Translations under genes and position numbers: made by a program | Part shown: positions 7,755-16,587 of the stretch, piece by piece | How positions within the stretch are numbered: the stretch's first letter is position 1 | Layout of the letters: each line of letters opens with the position of its first letter | Assembly: GCA_003171215.1 (NCBI GenBank) | Contig: PMYN01000137.1 | Location: 96,028 to 133,812 of the forward strand | DNA: 37,785 nt | Reading direction: 5' to 3' | Source: Gemmatimonadota bacterium | Lineage (GTDB): Bacteria; Gemmatimonadota; Gemmatimonadetes; Gemmatimonadales; Gemmatimonadaceae | Notes under the pieces: generated by a model | The model's database searches: none | Told to the model about the DNA's origin: nothing | The model's input: only the letters and a program-made list of their open reading frames with translations

Positions 7755-8444
7755 TCACGCCGCCGATGGACAGATGCGGCGCAGCACGCAATCGGCACAG
7801 CGCGGCTTCTTCGCGTCGCACACGCGGCGCCCGTGCCAGATGAGCAGGTGCGACAGCAGGGTCCACGACGAGCGCGGGAACAGCGGCATCAGCGCGCGCT
7901 CGATCTTCACGGGGTCGGTCTCGCGGGTGAGCCCGAGCCGCGCGCTGAGCCGCGCCACGTGCGTGTCGACGACGACACCTTCGTTCAGCCCGAATGCGTT
8001 CCCGAGGATCACGTTCGCAGTCTTGCGTCCGACGCCCGGCAGCACGACGAGCTCTTCCATCGTGCGCGGCACCTCGCCGCCATGCCGCGCCACGACGGCC
8101 TTCGCCATTCCGATGACGCTCTTCGCCTTGTTGCGGAAGAATCCCGTGCTCTTGATGAGCGCTTCCACGTCACGCTGATCGGCGGCGGCGAGCGCGAACG
8201 CATCGGGATAGCGCGCGAACAGCGCCGGCGTCACCATGTTCACCCGCTTGTCGGTGCACTGGGCGCTGAGGATGGTGGCGACCGCGAGTTCGAGCGCGTT
8301 GCGATGGCCGAGCTCGCACGTGGCGTCGGGGTAGGCCTTTCGCAGCAGGCGCTCGATGGCGCGCGCCTGCGTCTTCAGCTCGGCTCCCTTGAGGACTCTC
8401 GGGCGCCTGGCGGCCTTCTTTGTTTTCGGAGCCACAGCTTTCAC
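7755..8444 (-). CDS. nth: Endonuclease III (DNA glycosylase/AP lyase)
   Basis: A 229-residue base-excision repair enzyme that removes oxidised pyrimidines and cleaves the abasic site. The helix-hairpin-helix motif [13 protein letters not shown] carries the catalytic Lys141, and the Asp160 in VVDTHV is the second key residue. The C-terminal iron-sulfur cluster loop is complete, with Cys209, 216, 219 and 225 in the C-x6-C-x2-C-x5-C spacing. The N-terminus has a Lys/Arg-rich extension of about 25 residues relative to the E. coli enzyme. The start codon is GTG with no strong ribosome site, so the true start may be slightly later. All active-site and cluster residues are present. Confidence 0.96.
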   Translation of the reverse strand: MKAVAPKTKKAARRPRVLKGAELKTQARAIERLLRKAYPDATCELGHRNALELAVATILSAQCTDKRVNMVTPALFARYPDAFALAAADQRDVEALIKSTGFFRNKAKSVIGMAKAVVARHGGEVPRTMEELVVLPGVGRKTANVILGNAFGLNEGVVVDTHVARLSARLGLTRETDPVKIERALMPLFPRSSWTLLSHLLIWHGRRVCDAKKPRCADCVLRRICPSAA

Positions 8445-8469
8445 GCGGATGGTGCCGCTCAGTCCGGGG

Positions 8470-8925
8470 TTAATCCTCGACGCCGGCGAACGACGACAGC
8501 CGATCGATCAGCGCGTGGAGCTGCTTCTCGGTGAGGTCGATCTCCTGCGCGGCGCCTTCGACGTCGAGGAGACCGGCCCGCATGGATATCGCGACCTGGT
8601 TCAGGTAGCGGATCTTCGCGAGGATCTCGTCGGTCGCCTTTCGCAGTCCGTGAAAGCGGCGCTTCTCGGAGAGCGCGCGCCGATGGCGTTTGACCAGCTC
8701 ATCCGCCGTGAGGCGCCTCGCAAGCGCGAGTGCCTCATCCTTCGTGCGGCCGGGCAGCGCGCCGCGGTCGGGCAGGCCGAGATCATCCCACGACTCATCG
8801 GCGAACCAGAGGCGCCCCACATACTCCACGCCGTCGAAGCCGACGCGGCACGACACGTTGTAGCGTCGGCCGTCGCTTTCGATCGTCGCGATATGGGGCT
8901 GCGTGATTTCGTCGTAGGTGGACAT
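8470..8925 (-). CDS. Conserved-looking protein of unknown function
   Basis: A 151-residue soluble protein with no family I recognise. The N-terminal half (about 1-60) looks like a small beta domain ([31 protein letters not shown]). The C-terminal half is helical and charged ([20 protein letters not shown], then [18 protein letters not shown]), possibly a coiled coil. A GTG two codons upstream of the chosen ATG is an equally possible start. No ribosome site is evident. It lies 25 bases upstream of nth on the same strand and may be co-transcribed. Base composition matches its neighbours. Confidence 0.7.
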   Translation of the reverse strand: MSTYDEITQPHIATIESDGRRYNVSCRVGFDGVEYVGRLWFADESWDDLGLPDRGALPGRTKDEALALARRLTADELVKRHRRALSEKRRFHGLRKATDEILAKIRYLNQVAISMRAGLLDVEGAAQEIDLTEKQLHALIDRLSSFAGVED

Positions 8926-8942
8926 TTTCACTATTACAGCTG

Positions 8943-8977
8943 GATGCAGGGTGCGGAAGAGGAATGCGGGATGTTGA
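8943..8977. repeat. Heptamer-like intergenic repeat (RTGCRGR units)
   Basis: A degenerate array with units ATGCAGG, GTGCGGA, a 6-base AGAGGA, ATGCGGG and ATGTTGA between two minus-strand genes. The 17-base stretch 8943-8959 recurs at the very end of the window (37769-37785) with one mismatch, so it is a dispersed repeat rather than chance local periodicity. Confidence 0.55.
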
Positions 8978-8983
8978 AACCCC

Positions 8984-9862
8984 CTACTGCGAACGCAAAA
9001 ACCTCTTCAGAGCTGAGAACAGCTTGGCAGGCTGTTCAACATACGGTACGTGACCGCAGTCATCCAGCGGGCAAAACCCCGCATTCAGCGATTTCGCGAT
9101 GGATTCCGAACTTTCCAGCGGGATGGGATCCTGGCGGCCGTGGACGACGATGGCGGGGCAGTGCACGGCCGCGAGGTCGCTCGTGAGGTCGAAGTCGCCG
9201 AGGCTCTCCCAGATGGATTGCTGCACGCGTCCGGTCACACGGAATGGCGTCAGGTCCGCGGCGCGATTCGGGTCGGCGAAATAGCCGGCGACGCTGAGCT
9301 CGAACGTCCGCTGCCTGTACGCGCCGGGATCGCTCTCCTTGAGGCCGGAAGCCGCGAGTTCGGCGCGAAGCGTCTGAATCGCCGGGCCCGCCTGCCGCCG
9401 CGCGAACTCGGCCTCGAACCGCGCGCGATACAGGCGCGAGACCGGCGCCGGATCGATCAGGGCCAGCCGCGCGGGTGGCGGCGCGATCCGGCCGCCCGCC
9501 GCCTCGCGCGCGTACAGCAGCGCGAGGAGTCCGCCCCACGAATAGCCGATCATCGACAGCGGATCGATGGCGAGTTCCGTGATGACGCGCGCGAGGTCAT
9601 TCACCTGCGTCTTCCACGTCACCGTCGTCGGCACGCTCTCCTTCGATCGCCCGCCACCGCGCTGATCGTAGAAGATCAGCTCGAACTCCGGTGTAAGGGC
9701 GAGCATCTGCGGGAGCAGGTATGCGTGATCCGCGCCCGGTCCCCCGTGCAGCACGAGCAGGCGCGGCGCTCCGGGCGGCCCGTACGCGCACCAGTAGAGC
9801 GGAACGTCCGTCGACTGCGTGAAGCCCTCGGCTCGCGGTGCCGGAATCGCTGCGGGTGCCAC
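8984..9862 (-). CDS. Proline iminopeptidase-like alpha/beta hydrolase (S33 family)
   Basis: A 292-residue alpha/beta hydrolase that would remove N-terminal residues, typically proline, from peptides. Diagnostic motifs are HGGPG at 39-43 (oxyanion hole) and the nucleophile elbow GYSWGG with Ser108. The acid is Asp245 (VVHGRQDPIPLE) and the base is His271 (DCGHVPYVEQP). DQRGGGRS at 66-73 is the conserved strand-loop of this family. There is no signal peptide, so it is cytoplasmic. The start codon is GTG without a ribosome site. The 43-base gap to the amidohydrolase upstream is filled mostly by a heptamer repeat. The context of secreted peptidases nearby fits peptide use. A substrate other than Pro-peptides is possible in S33. 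Confidence 0.88.
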   Translation of the reverse strand: MAPAAIPAPRAEGFTQSTDVPLYWCAYGPPGAPRLLVLHGGPGADHAYLLPQMLALTPEFELIFYDQRGGGRSKESVPTTVTWKTQVNDLARVITELAIDPLSMIGYSWGGLLALLYAREAAGGRIAPPPARLALIDPAPVSRLYRARFEAEFARRQAGPAIQTLRAELAASGLKESDPGAYRQRTFELSVAGYFADPNRAADLTPFRVTGRVQQSIWESLGDFDLTSDLAAVHCPAIVVHGRQDPIPLESSESIAKSLNAGFCPLDDCGHVPYVEQPAKLFSALKRFLRSQ

Positions 9863-9872
9863 GATCGTTACG

Positions 9873-9907
9873 GGTTAGCCGTCTTCGGTCTTCCGTCTTC
9901 CGTCTTC
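9873..9907. repeat. Heptamer tandem repeat (CGTCTTC units)
   Basis: Four consecutive 7-base units at 9880-9907, three CGTCTTC and one GGTCTTC, preceded by the related GGTTAGC. Read on the minus strand the core is AGACGGA, the same core as the array at 18484-18537. The array fills the gap between the amidohydrolase and the hydrolase gene and overlaps the amidohydrolase stop codon. Confidence 0.8.
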
Positions 9908-11270
9908 ATTGCGCCACGTTCGTCTTCACTCCGTCCGGCGCCTTGTACACCACGCCGTTCTTCATGACGAACGATGCGCGCTCCAGCACGGTGATGTCCT
10001 TCAGCGGATCGCCGGGCACCGCGACGACGTCGGCGAATTTTCCAGCCGCGAGGGTGCCGAGCCGGTCGTCCCAGCCGAGCAGCTTCGCGGCGTTCGACGT
10101 GCCGGCGACGATCGACTGCATCGGGGAGAGCCCGCCCCACTGCACCATGAGGGTGAACTCGTGGCCGTTCGTGCCGTGCGCGCCGACACCCGCGTCCGTG
10201 CCGAGCGCGATCTGCACGTTGTACTTCCGCGCGTACTCGCCGGCGTGTCGCATCGCGGCCGCGGCGGCGAGCCCCTTCTCGGCGCGCAGTCCCTTCAGCA
10301 CTCCAGCCTTCGCCGCCTTCTCGACGGCCTCGCCCGCGCTGTACGTCGGAACGAGGAACGTGTGGTGCTCGGCCATGAGCTTCGCTGCCTCGTCGTCGAG
10401 GAACGAGCCGTGCTCGATGCTCGCCACTCCGGCCCGAGTGGCGATCTTGATTCCCTCCGCGCCGTGCGCATGCGCGGCAACCTTGCGCTCGAGCTTGGTG
10501 GCTTCGTCCACCATCGCCTTCAGCTCTTCGTAGGTGTATTGCGGGACGCCCACCGCGTCGCCCTCGGATAGCACGCCGCCGGTCGCGCAGGTCTTGATCA
10601 CGTCGGCGCCGTATTTCGCCTGGTAGCGCACTGCGGCGCGCACCTGCTCGGGCCCGTCGGCGATGCCGGTCTTGAAGTCGCCGTCGAACAGGCCCGGCTT
10701 GTACCCGTTTTCGTCGCAATGGCCGCCGGTGATGCCGATCGAGTGTGCGGCCGTGCGCATGCGCGGGCCCGGAACGTATCCGCCCTCGATCGCGCGGCGC
10801 AGCGAGACATCGTCGAAGTTCGGCGCGCCCACGTTGCGAACGGTCGTGAAGCCGGCCATGAGCGTCTTGCGCGCGTTCGCGACGCCGATGATCGCCGAGA
10901 GGCCGGGCGCGTCCCTCGTCGCCTCCGCATCCTGGCCGGGATCGTTCAGCTCGCGGCCGATGAGATGCACGTGTGCGTCGATGAACCCCGGGAGCAGCGT
11001 GGCGTCGCCGAGATCGACGCGCCGCGCGCCCGCCGGAATCTTCACGTTCGACTCGGCGCCCACCGCGACGATCCTGTCGTCGGTGACCACCACCACGCCG
11101 TTGAGGATCGGCGCTGCGCCGGTGCCGTCGATCACGCGAGCCGCGCGAAGGACCACGGTGCCCGATCCCTTCGCCTCCTGCTGGGCGGCGAGGGTCGCGG
11201 ACGTTGTGGCGAGCATCGCTGCCGCGAAGCCGGCAACGCGGAAAAACGGTGCGGATCGGCGGCTGAGCAT
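9906..11270 (-). CDS. Secreted metal-dependent amidohydrolase (imidazolonepropionase/prolidase-like)
   Basis: A 454-residue amidohydrolase-superfamily enzyme. The signal peptide is about residues 1-30 (FFRVAGFAAAMLATTSATLAAQ). Metal-site residues are His100 and His102 (GFIDAHVHL), Lys226 (ADVIKTCATGG, the likely carboxylated bridging Lys), His267/His269 (AAHAHG), His287 (SIEHGS) and Asp359 (ALGTDAG). This pattern fits the group annotated as imidazolonepropionase-related or Xaa-Pro/Xaa-Arg dipeptidase-like amidohydrolases. A periplasmic peptide- or amide-hydrolysing role is likelier than histidine catabolism. The start is supported by GAGG 7 bases upstream; a start 42 codons earlier has no signal peptide. 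It is divergent from the HEAT-repeat gene. Confidence 0.9.
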   Translation of the reverse strand: MLSRRSAPFFRVAGFAAAMLATTSATLAAQQEAKGSGTVVLRAARVIDGTGAAPILNGVVVVTDDRIVAVGAESNVKIPAGARRVDLGDATLLPGFIDAHVHLIGRELNDPGQDAEATRDAPGLSAIIGVANARKTLMAGFTTVRNVGAPNFDDVSLRRAIEGGYVPGPRMRTAAHSIGITGGHCDENGYKPGLFDGDFKTGIADGPEQVRAAVRYQAKYGADVIKTCATGGVLSEGDAVGVPQYTYEELKAMVDEATKLERKVAAHAHGAEGIKIATRAGVASIEHGSFLDDEAAKLMAEHHTFLVPTYSAGEAVEKAAKAGVLKGLRAEKGLAAAAAMRHAGEYARKYNVQIALGTDAGVGAHGTNGHEFTLMVQWGGLSPMQSIVAGTSNAAKLLGWDDRLGTLAAGKFADVVAVPGDPLKDITVLERASFVMKNGVVYKAPDGVKTNVAQ

Positions 11271-11383
11271 GACTGGCCTCTTCGGGGTGTAGTGAGGAGC
11301 GACGGGAGGGCGTATGTTACGCTGGGGCCACCCGCAGTGGGAGAGGTGCGTTTGAGTGGGCTGGATGATTACTCCGCAGCGTA

Positions 11384-12844
11384 ATGGATAATTCACTAAC
11401 TCTCGCCCGCTACTTCGCGCGCCTGGTCTGGCTGCTGGTCCATGAGGGCCAGTCGGTGAACGACCAGAAGGGAGCGTTGCGTGCCGTGGTCACCGTGTCG
11501 AGAGACTCGTCGGTGCGCCTCGGCAACAATGCCGGGCGCCTGGCCGTGAACGGGCTGGTCATGCCGCAGGCGCTCACCGGCGTGCAGGAACTGGCCGTGC
11601 GGCTCGCCGTCCACAAGATCGAGGAGATCGAGATCGACCAGAGCGCCGCCCCCGCCGAGCTGCTCGCTCTGGCGCGGCTGCTCTCGGTGGAGTCGACGAC
11701 GTCGTCGGACGCCGCCGATTTCGCGCAGAAGCTTTCCGAGCTCGCGGGGAACACCGTCCGCGTGAAGCGCTACGCGGTGACGGAGCCCGCGCCGATGCGC
11801 ACGAGCGACACGCCCGCCGTGGCCGAGGTGGCGCCGGACGAGGTCCAGGGGCGCGTGCCGAGACTGCTCGCGAAGCTGACCGAGCAGCTCGATCCCGTCG
11901 CGACGCATCATCTCCTCGACGAGCTCGCCTTCCTGGCCGAGCAGGCGACGCGCGAGGGGCGAACACCCGACGTGGCGGCGATTCTCAGCCCGCTGCTCGA
12001 CCGCGAGGCCGCAATCACCGATCCCGACGTGCGGCGAGTGTTCCTCGTGACCGTCCGGCGTCTCACGAAGCCGACGATCCTGCGGCCCGTCGCGGTGCTG
12101 CTGGTGACGCACCCCGCCACGTCGTCGCGCACGGAGCGCATCCTCCAGCGCGTCGGGCAGGACGGCGTGGACTCGGTGGTCGATCAGTATGCGAGTTCGC
12201 GGTCCGTGTCGGAGCGGCGGATTTATCGTGAGGTGCTCTCGCGCCTGCCGCTAACCCGTGAAGCATTGGTGCAGATGCTGTCGGATCCGCGCTGGTTCAT
12301 CGTGCGGCGGGCCGCCGAGCTCCTGGGCGAGATGGGAGCGGAAGAGGCCGAACGTCCGCTCGCCGAGCTCCTTCGGCATGACGATGAGCGGGTGCGCAGG
12401 GCGGTGACGCGCGCGCTCTCGCGCATCGAGAGCGCGTTCACGTTCGACGCGGTGGCGCGCGCCGTCGTGGATTCGTCGCCGTCGGTGCGCCTCGAAGCGG
12501 TGGCCGGCCTGGCGTCGCGAAAGGGTGGGCGCGCCGGGGCGCTGCTCGCAAAGGCGATCGACGGCGAGGGCGAGCAGGAGGTGCAGTACGCGATCCTGAG
12601 CGCGCTCGGCCGCGTCGCGACGCCCGAAGCCGTGCAGAAACTGTCGAAGGCGGCCGAAGCCGCGAGCGGCCTGTTCGCCTCGCGAAAGAACATCGGCCTT
12701 CGCGTCGCAGCGGTGCATGCGTTGGGAGAGGCGCGCACGCCCGGCGCGCTGACCGCGCTGCAGGGACTGGTGCACGACAAGGACAAGGACGTGAAGGAAG
12801 CGGTGGCGAAGACGTTGTTGCTCGTGCGCGGCACCGCCGCCTGA
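11384..12844 (+). CDS. HEAT-repeat protein
   Basis: A 486-residue protein with no signal peptide. The N-terminal about 135 residues are a mixed alpha/beta region I do not recognise (ALRAVVTVSRDSSVRLGNNA, LAVNGLVMPQALTGVQELAV). The C-terminal two thirds are HEAT/PBS-lyase-like helical repeats. Examples are RWFIVRRAAELLGEMGAEEA, RPLAELLRHDDERVRRAVTR and ALTALQGLVHDKDKDVKEAV, with the repeating pattern of D, R and A expected of such solenoids. These scaffolds bind other proteins, and the function here is unknown. The start ATG has no obvious ribosome site. It is followed after 46 bases by the TauE/SafE gene on the same strand. Confidence 0.85.
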   Translation: MDNSLTLARYFARLVWLLVHEGQSVNDQKGALRAVVTVSRDSSVRLGNNAGRLAVNGLVMPQALTGVQELAVRLAVHKIEEIEIDQSAAPAELLALARLLSVESTTSSDAADFAQKLSELAGNTVRVKRYAVTEPAPMRTSDTPAVAEVAPDEVQGRVPRLLAKLTEQLDPVATHHLLDELAFLAEQATREGRTPDVAAILSPLLDREAAITDPDVRRVFLVTVRRLTKPTILRPVAVLLVTHPATSSRTERILQRVGQDGVDSVVDQYASSRSVSERRIYREVLSRLPLTREALVQMLSDPRWFIVRRAAELLGEMGAEEAERPLAELLRHDDERVRRAVTRALSRIESAFTFDAVARAVVDSSPSVRLEAVAGLASRKGGRAGALLAKAIDGEGEQEVQYAILSALGRVATPEAVQKLSKAAEAASGLFASRKNIGLRVAAVHALGEARTPGALTALQGLVHDKDKDVKEAVAKTLLLVRGTAA

Positions 12845-12869
12845 CGCCGCTGTCCACCAACCAACGGCT

Positions 12870-12882
12870 ACCTCCAGGAGGT
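12870..12882 (+). promoter_or_regulatory. Shine-Dalgarno inside a small hairpin
   Basis: A strong AGGAGG (12876-12881) lies 9 bases before the GTG start of the TauE/SafE gene. It is embedded in a perfect 5-base-pair stem, ACCTC paired with GAGGT around the 3-base loop CAG. The stem would hide the ribosome site unless opened by a ribosome leaving the upstream gene, so it may tune translation. Confidence 0.4.
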
Positions 12883-12890
12883 CGCAGTCC

Positions 12891-13247
12891 GTGACGCTCT
12901 TCTACCTCGCGACCGGACTGCTCGCCGGCGTGCTCTCGGGAATCTTCGGCATCGGCGGCGGACTCCTCATCGTTCCCGCGCTGATCTTCTTCGCAAAGAT
13001 GACGCAGCGCACCGCGGTCGGAACTTCGCTCGGCGCGCTGCTGCTCCCGGTCGGCGCGCTCGGCGTCTACGCGTACTGGCGCGCGGGCGACGTGAACCTG
13101 AAGGCGGCGGCCTGGATCGCGCTCGGCATGTTCCTCGGCGCCTACGGCGGCGCGACCTTCGCGCAGGTGGTCAGTGAGTCGTTGCTGAAGCGCGTGTTCG
13201 CGGTGCTGCTGGTGATCGTCGCCGGCCGCCTCTGGATGACGAGCTGA
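12891..13247 (+). CDS. Half-length TauE/SafE-family (TSUP) membrane protein
   Basis: A 118-residue membrane protein with about four helices. The N-terminal signature GLLAGVLSGIFGIGGGLLIVPAL is the hallmark of the sulfite/organosulfonate exporter (TauE/SafE, DUF81) family. Its continuation AVGTSLGALLLPVGALGVYAYW and the later GAYGGATFAQ also fit. Typical members are about 250 residues with two such repeats. This protein is one repeat and would have to dimerise. The GTG start has a strong AGGAGG upstream. It ends 6 bases before the convergent amidohydrolase stop. Substrate is unknown. Confidence 0.85.
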   Translation: MTLFYLATGLLAGVLSGIFGIGGGLLIVPALIFFAKMTQRTAVGTSLGALLLPVGALGVYAYWRAGDVNLKAAAWIALGMFLGAYGGATFAQVVSESLLKRVFAVLLVIVAGRLWMTS

Positions 13248-13253
13248 CGCGCA

Positions 13254-14933
13254 TCACTTCGCCTCGTACACCATCTTGCCGCCGACCCAGGTGGAGAGGA
13301 CGCGCGTGGCGAGGATCGTCTCGACCGGTGCACGCATGATGTCCTGGTCGAGCACCACGAAGTCGGCGTACTTGCCGGCTGTGAGCGAGCCGAGGTCGTG
13401 CTCCTGGAACGCGGCGAACGCGGGCCAGATCGTCATCGACTTGAGCGCCTCGTCGCGCGTCATGACCTGCTCGGGCTGCCAGCCGCCCGGCGGATAGTTG
13501 TTCGCGTCCTGTCTCGAGACGGCGGCGTGAAACGAGATGAGAGGGTTCACGCGCTCCACCGGGAAGTCGCTGCCGTTGGGAATCACGATGCCGGTGTTGA
13601 GGAGCGCGCGCCATGGATACGCTTCGACGAGACGCGAGGCACCGAGGCGCGTGCCGACCCAGTACATGTCGCTCGACTGGTGGCTCGCCTGCATCGAAGG
13701 GATGACGCCGAGCTTCGCAAACCGCGGGATGTCGAGATAGTGCAGGTTCTGCGCGTGCTCGATGCGAAAGCGGTGGTCGGCCGTCGGGACGGCGCCGAGC
13801 GCCGCCTCGTACGCGTCGAGCGCGACGCGGTTGCCACGGTCGCCGATCGCGTGAATGCACACCTGGAAGCCGGCGCGCAGCGCGCGCGTCGCGACGTCCT
13901 GCAGGTGCGCCTGGGTCGAGATGAGGAGTCCCGTGTTGCCGGGATCGTCGCTATACGGCTCGAGGAGCGCCGCTCCGCGCGAACCCATCGCGCCGTCGGC
14001 GTAGAGCTTGATGCTGCGGATCCAGAGGGTGCCCCCATACAGGGCGCTCTGCGGCCCGCGAGCGAACGCTCGCGCGACCGCGGCGGAGTCGTCGCTGATC
14101 ATCGCGTAGATGCGCGAGTTGAGTTCGCCCGCGCGGCCGAGTTCCTCGTATATGTCGAGGACACCCTGTCCTTCGCCCGCGTCGTGCACTCCGGTGAGTC
14201 CCCAGCGCTGCGTCTCGGCGATCGCGTTCACGACCTCGCGCTTCAGTTCTTCGCGCGACGGCCTCGGCACCGCGCGCTGCATGATGCCCTGCGCGTTGTC
14301 GACGAACACGCCGCTCGGGCTCCCGTCCGCGTGGTGTTCGATGCGGCCGCCGGCGGGATCCTTCGTCGCGGGTGTGACGCCGGCCGCGTCCATCGCCATC
14401 CGGTTCGCGAGGTTCGCGTGGCCGTCCACGCGCTCGAGCAGCACCGGGTTGTTCGGGACGGCGGCGGTGAGCTTCACGTGCGACGGGAATCTCGTGTCGG
14501 CCCAGCGGTTCTGGTCCCAGCCGCGTCCGGTGACCCACACACCTGGCGCGACGGTCCTCGCCTTTGCCGCGACGCGCGCGATGATCTCGTCGTAGCTCGA
14601 CGCGCCGGTGAGGTCCACGATCGCGAGCGCGGTACCGAGGCCCGAAACGTGGCCGTGCGCATCGACCATGCCGGGGATGACGGTGCGCCCGCCGAGGTCG
14701 AGCACTTGCGTCTGCGGTCCCCTGAGCGCGAGCGCGCCGCGCGCGTCACCGGCGAACGCGACGCGGCCGCCGCGCACCGCGAACGCCTCCACCACGGGAC
14801 GCGAATCGTCCACCGTATAGATGCGGGCGTTGGTGATGATGAGATCGGCGGGCGGCTGCGACGGGGCGGCCTGTCCGGAGAGTCGCGCTGTGGCGAGCGC
14901 GAGAACGAGTGCGGAGCGAAGGGCGTTGGGCAT
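13254..14933 (-). CDS. Secreted amidohydrolase family 3 protein (YtcJ-like)
   Basis: A 559-residue exported enzyme. The signal peptide is MPNALRSALVLALATARLSG, with cleavage near QAA. It begins with the composite-domain signature ADLIITNARIYTVDDSRPVV. The metal-binding VIPGMVDAHGHVSGLG (HxH), RIEHAQNLH and NGSDFPVERVNPL (catalytic Asp) match the amidohydrolase_3 family, which includes N-substituted formamide deformylases and YtcJ. Substrates are poorly known for this family; amides or acylated amino compounds are likely. An ATG three codons upstream is an alternative start, and neither has a ribosome site. It is divergent from the M24 peptidase gene at 15087. Confidence 0.9.
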   Translation of the reverse strand: MPNALRSALVLALATARLSGQAAPSQPPADLIITNARIYTVDDSRPVVEAFAVRGGRVAFAGDARGALALRGPQTQVLDLGGRTVIPGMVDAHGHVSGLGTALAIVDLTGASSYDEIIARVAAKARTVAPGVWVTGRGWDQNRWADTRFPSHVKLTAAVPNNPVLLERVDGHANLANRMAMDAAGVTPATKDPAGGRIEHHADGSPSGVFVDNAQGIMQRAVPRPSREELKREVVNAIAETQRWGLTGVHDAGEGQGVLDIYEELGRAGELNSRIYAMISDDSAAVARAFARGPQSALYGGTLWIRSIKLYADGAMGSRGAALLEPYSDDPGNTGLLISTQAHLQDVATRALRAGFQVCIHAIGDRGNRVALDAYEAALGAVPTADHRFRIEHAQNLHYLDIPRFAKLGVIPSMQASHQSSDMYWVGTRLGASRLVEAYPWRALLNTGIVIPNGSDFPVERVNPLISFHAAVSRQDANNYPPGGWQPEQVMTRDEALKSMTIWPAFAAFQEHDLGSLTAGKYADFVVLDQDIMRAPVETILATRVLSTWVGGKMVYEAK

Positions 14934-15040
14934 GAAGGCCATGAGTGGAGAAGTTGCGTCGAAAACTAGAGCTCGACCAACGAAGGTGAAAGCAATCGTC
15001 CTCACGGCGTTCGCCGCTCAAGCCGTCACAACGTATTTTC

Positions 15041-15054
15041 AGCGGACATCCGCT
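15041..15054. promoter_or_regulatory. Palindrome in the divergent amidohydrolase/M24 promoter region
   Basis: AGCGGA and TCCGCT form a perfect 6-base inverted repeat around CA in the 153-base gap between two divergent exported-enzyme genes. It is centred about 40 bases upstream of the M24 start. It could be an operator, but no regulator is linked to it. Confidence 0.3.
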
Positions 15055-15086
15055 GCGAAAGCCAACGTCAACTCGCCGCCACTCCA

Positions 15087-16553
15087 ATGCTTCGTCCGTC
15101 GCTCCCGCGCATTGCCGCCGTCTTCGTGCTCACCGCGGCCGTCGCCGCCTCGCTCAGCGCACAGATCCCGGCCGCCGAGTTCGCCGCCCGCCGCGACGCG
15201 CTCGCCGCGCGCATCGACAGCGGCGTGGTGGTCGCGTTCGGCGGGCGCACCCTCGTGCAGGACTTCGGGACCTTCTTCCAGCTCCCGGCGTTCCACTATC
15301 TGACGAACTTCGATGAGCCCGACGCCGCGTACGTACTCGTCGCGCGCCACAAGCACGGCGAGAGCACACTCTTCGTCTCCCCGATCAACGCGCGCACGGC
15401 GTTCTATTATGGCCGCCGCGCCGATTCATCGGTGACGCAGCAACGCTACGGAATCCCCGGACGGCCGTTCACATCGCTCGCCGGCGTACTCGACTCGCTC
15501 GCGACCGCCGGCCTCCCGTTCTATACGATGGGCGACTTCGAGGACGCCGACTTCGCGCGCGCGGACTCGCTCACACGCGGACAGCTCTTCATGAAGGCCT
15601 TCGCCGCGAAGCATCCAAGCGCGCAGGTGAAGAGCGCGATGCCGCTGGTCGACCAGCTGCGCGCGCGAAAGTCACCGGCGGAGCTCGCTTTTCTCCAGAA
15701 GGCCGCCGACATCAGCTCCGAGGGGCATCGCGCCGCGATGCTCACGGCGAACCCGTCGCACGAGTACGAACTCCGCGCCGCACTCGAGTACACCTTTACG
15801 AAGCTCGGCGCCGAGCGTTTGGCGTACGGCTCAATTGTCGGATCCGGCGCGAACGGCACGCAGCTCCACTACATGAAAGACACCGATCCGGTGAAACCGG
15901 GAGATCTCGTCGTGATGGACGCGGCGGGCGAGTATCACGGCTACGCCGCGGACATCACGCGCACGATTCCCGTGAGCGGAACGTTCACCCCGGCGCAACG
16001 GCAGATCTACCAGCTCGTCCGGGCGGCGCAGGACGTTGCGGAACGGAACTCGAAGCCGGGCATGTCGGCCCGCGTCGCGCAGGACTCCTCAGTGATCGTG
16101 CGCGCCGCGGGACTGGCGACGCTCGGCCTCATCGAAAGCACCGACGCGACCTTCGATCCGCCCTGGCCGGTGGACTGCACTGCGCAGCCCGCGGCGTGCA
16201 AGCAGTCGAACCTCTGGATGATCCACGGAATTTCCCACGGGCTCGGCCTCGCGGTGCACGATCCGGTTCAGGCCTCGTATGGCGACGGCACCTACAAGGT
16301 CGGCGACGCGTTCACGATCGAGCCCGGGATCTACGTCAGCACGCGCTCGCTCGACGTGCTTCCCGACACGCCGAAGAACCGCGAGTTCGTCGGCAAGGTG
16401 CGTGACGCTGTACGGCGCTACGAGAACACCGGCGTTCGCGTCGAGGACGATTACGTCATCACCGACAAGGGACTCCAGCGGATCAGCACCGCGCCGCGGG
16501 AGATTGACGAGATCGAGGCTCTCATGAAACGTCGGGCGCGCGTGCAGCCGTAA
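15087..16553 (+). CDS. Secreted Xaa-Pro aminopeptidase-like M24 metallopeptidase (copy 1)
   Basis: A 488-residue pita-bread fold peptidase. Residues 1-26 form a signal peptide ending SLSAQ. An aminopeptidase-P N-terminal domain follows (about 30-180). The M24 catalytic domain has all five metal ligands: Asp278 and Asp289 (MDAAGEYHGYAADITRT), His384 (HGISHGLGL), Glu412 (IEPGIYVS) and Glu453 (VRVEDDY). It would remove N-terminal residues next to proline from peptides outside the cytoplasm. A short Cys-containing insertion (VDCTAQPAACK, 362-372) precedes the His motif. It faces the M61 gene convergently (34-base gap), mirroring the second M61/M24 pair at 21308-24509. No ribosome site precedes the ATG. 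Confidence 0.93.
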   Translation: MLRPSLPRIAAVFVLTAAVAASLSAQIPAAEFAARRDALAARIDSGVVVAFGGRTLVQDFGTFFQLPAFHYLTNFDEPDAAYVLVARHKHGESTLFVSPINARTAFYYGRRADSSVTQQRYGIPGRPFTSLAGVLDSLATAGLPFYTMGDFEDADFARADSLTRGQLFMKAFAAKHPSAQVKSAMPLVDQLRARKSPAELAFLQKAADISSEGHRAAMLTANPSHEYELRAALEYTFTKLGAERLAYGSIVGSGANGTQLHYMKDTDPVKPGDLVVMDAAGEYHGYAADITRTIPVSGTFTPAQRQIYQLVRAAQDVAERNSKPGMSARVAQDSSVIVRAAGLATLGLIESTDATFDPPWPVDCTAQPAACKQSNLWMIHGISHGLGLAVHDPVQASYGDGTYKVGDAFTIEPGIYVSTRSLDVLPDTPKNREFVGKVRDAVRRYENTGVRVEDDYVITDKGLQRISTAPREIDEIEALMKRRARVQP

Positions 16554-16587
16554 GCCGGTTCGACGTCGTCTCCAAATTGCGGTGTGA

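Noticed and set aside
9880-9907. Heptamer array considered as a CRISPR remnant
   Set aside because: The units are 7 bases with no spacers and no palindromic repeat, and there are no cas genes in the window.
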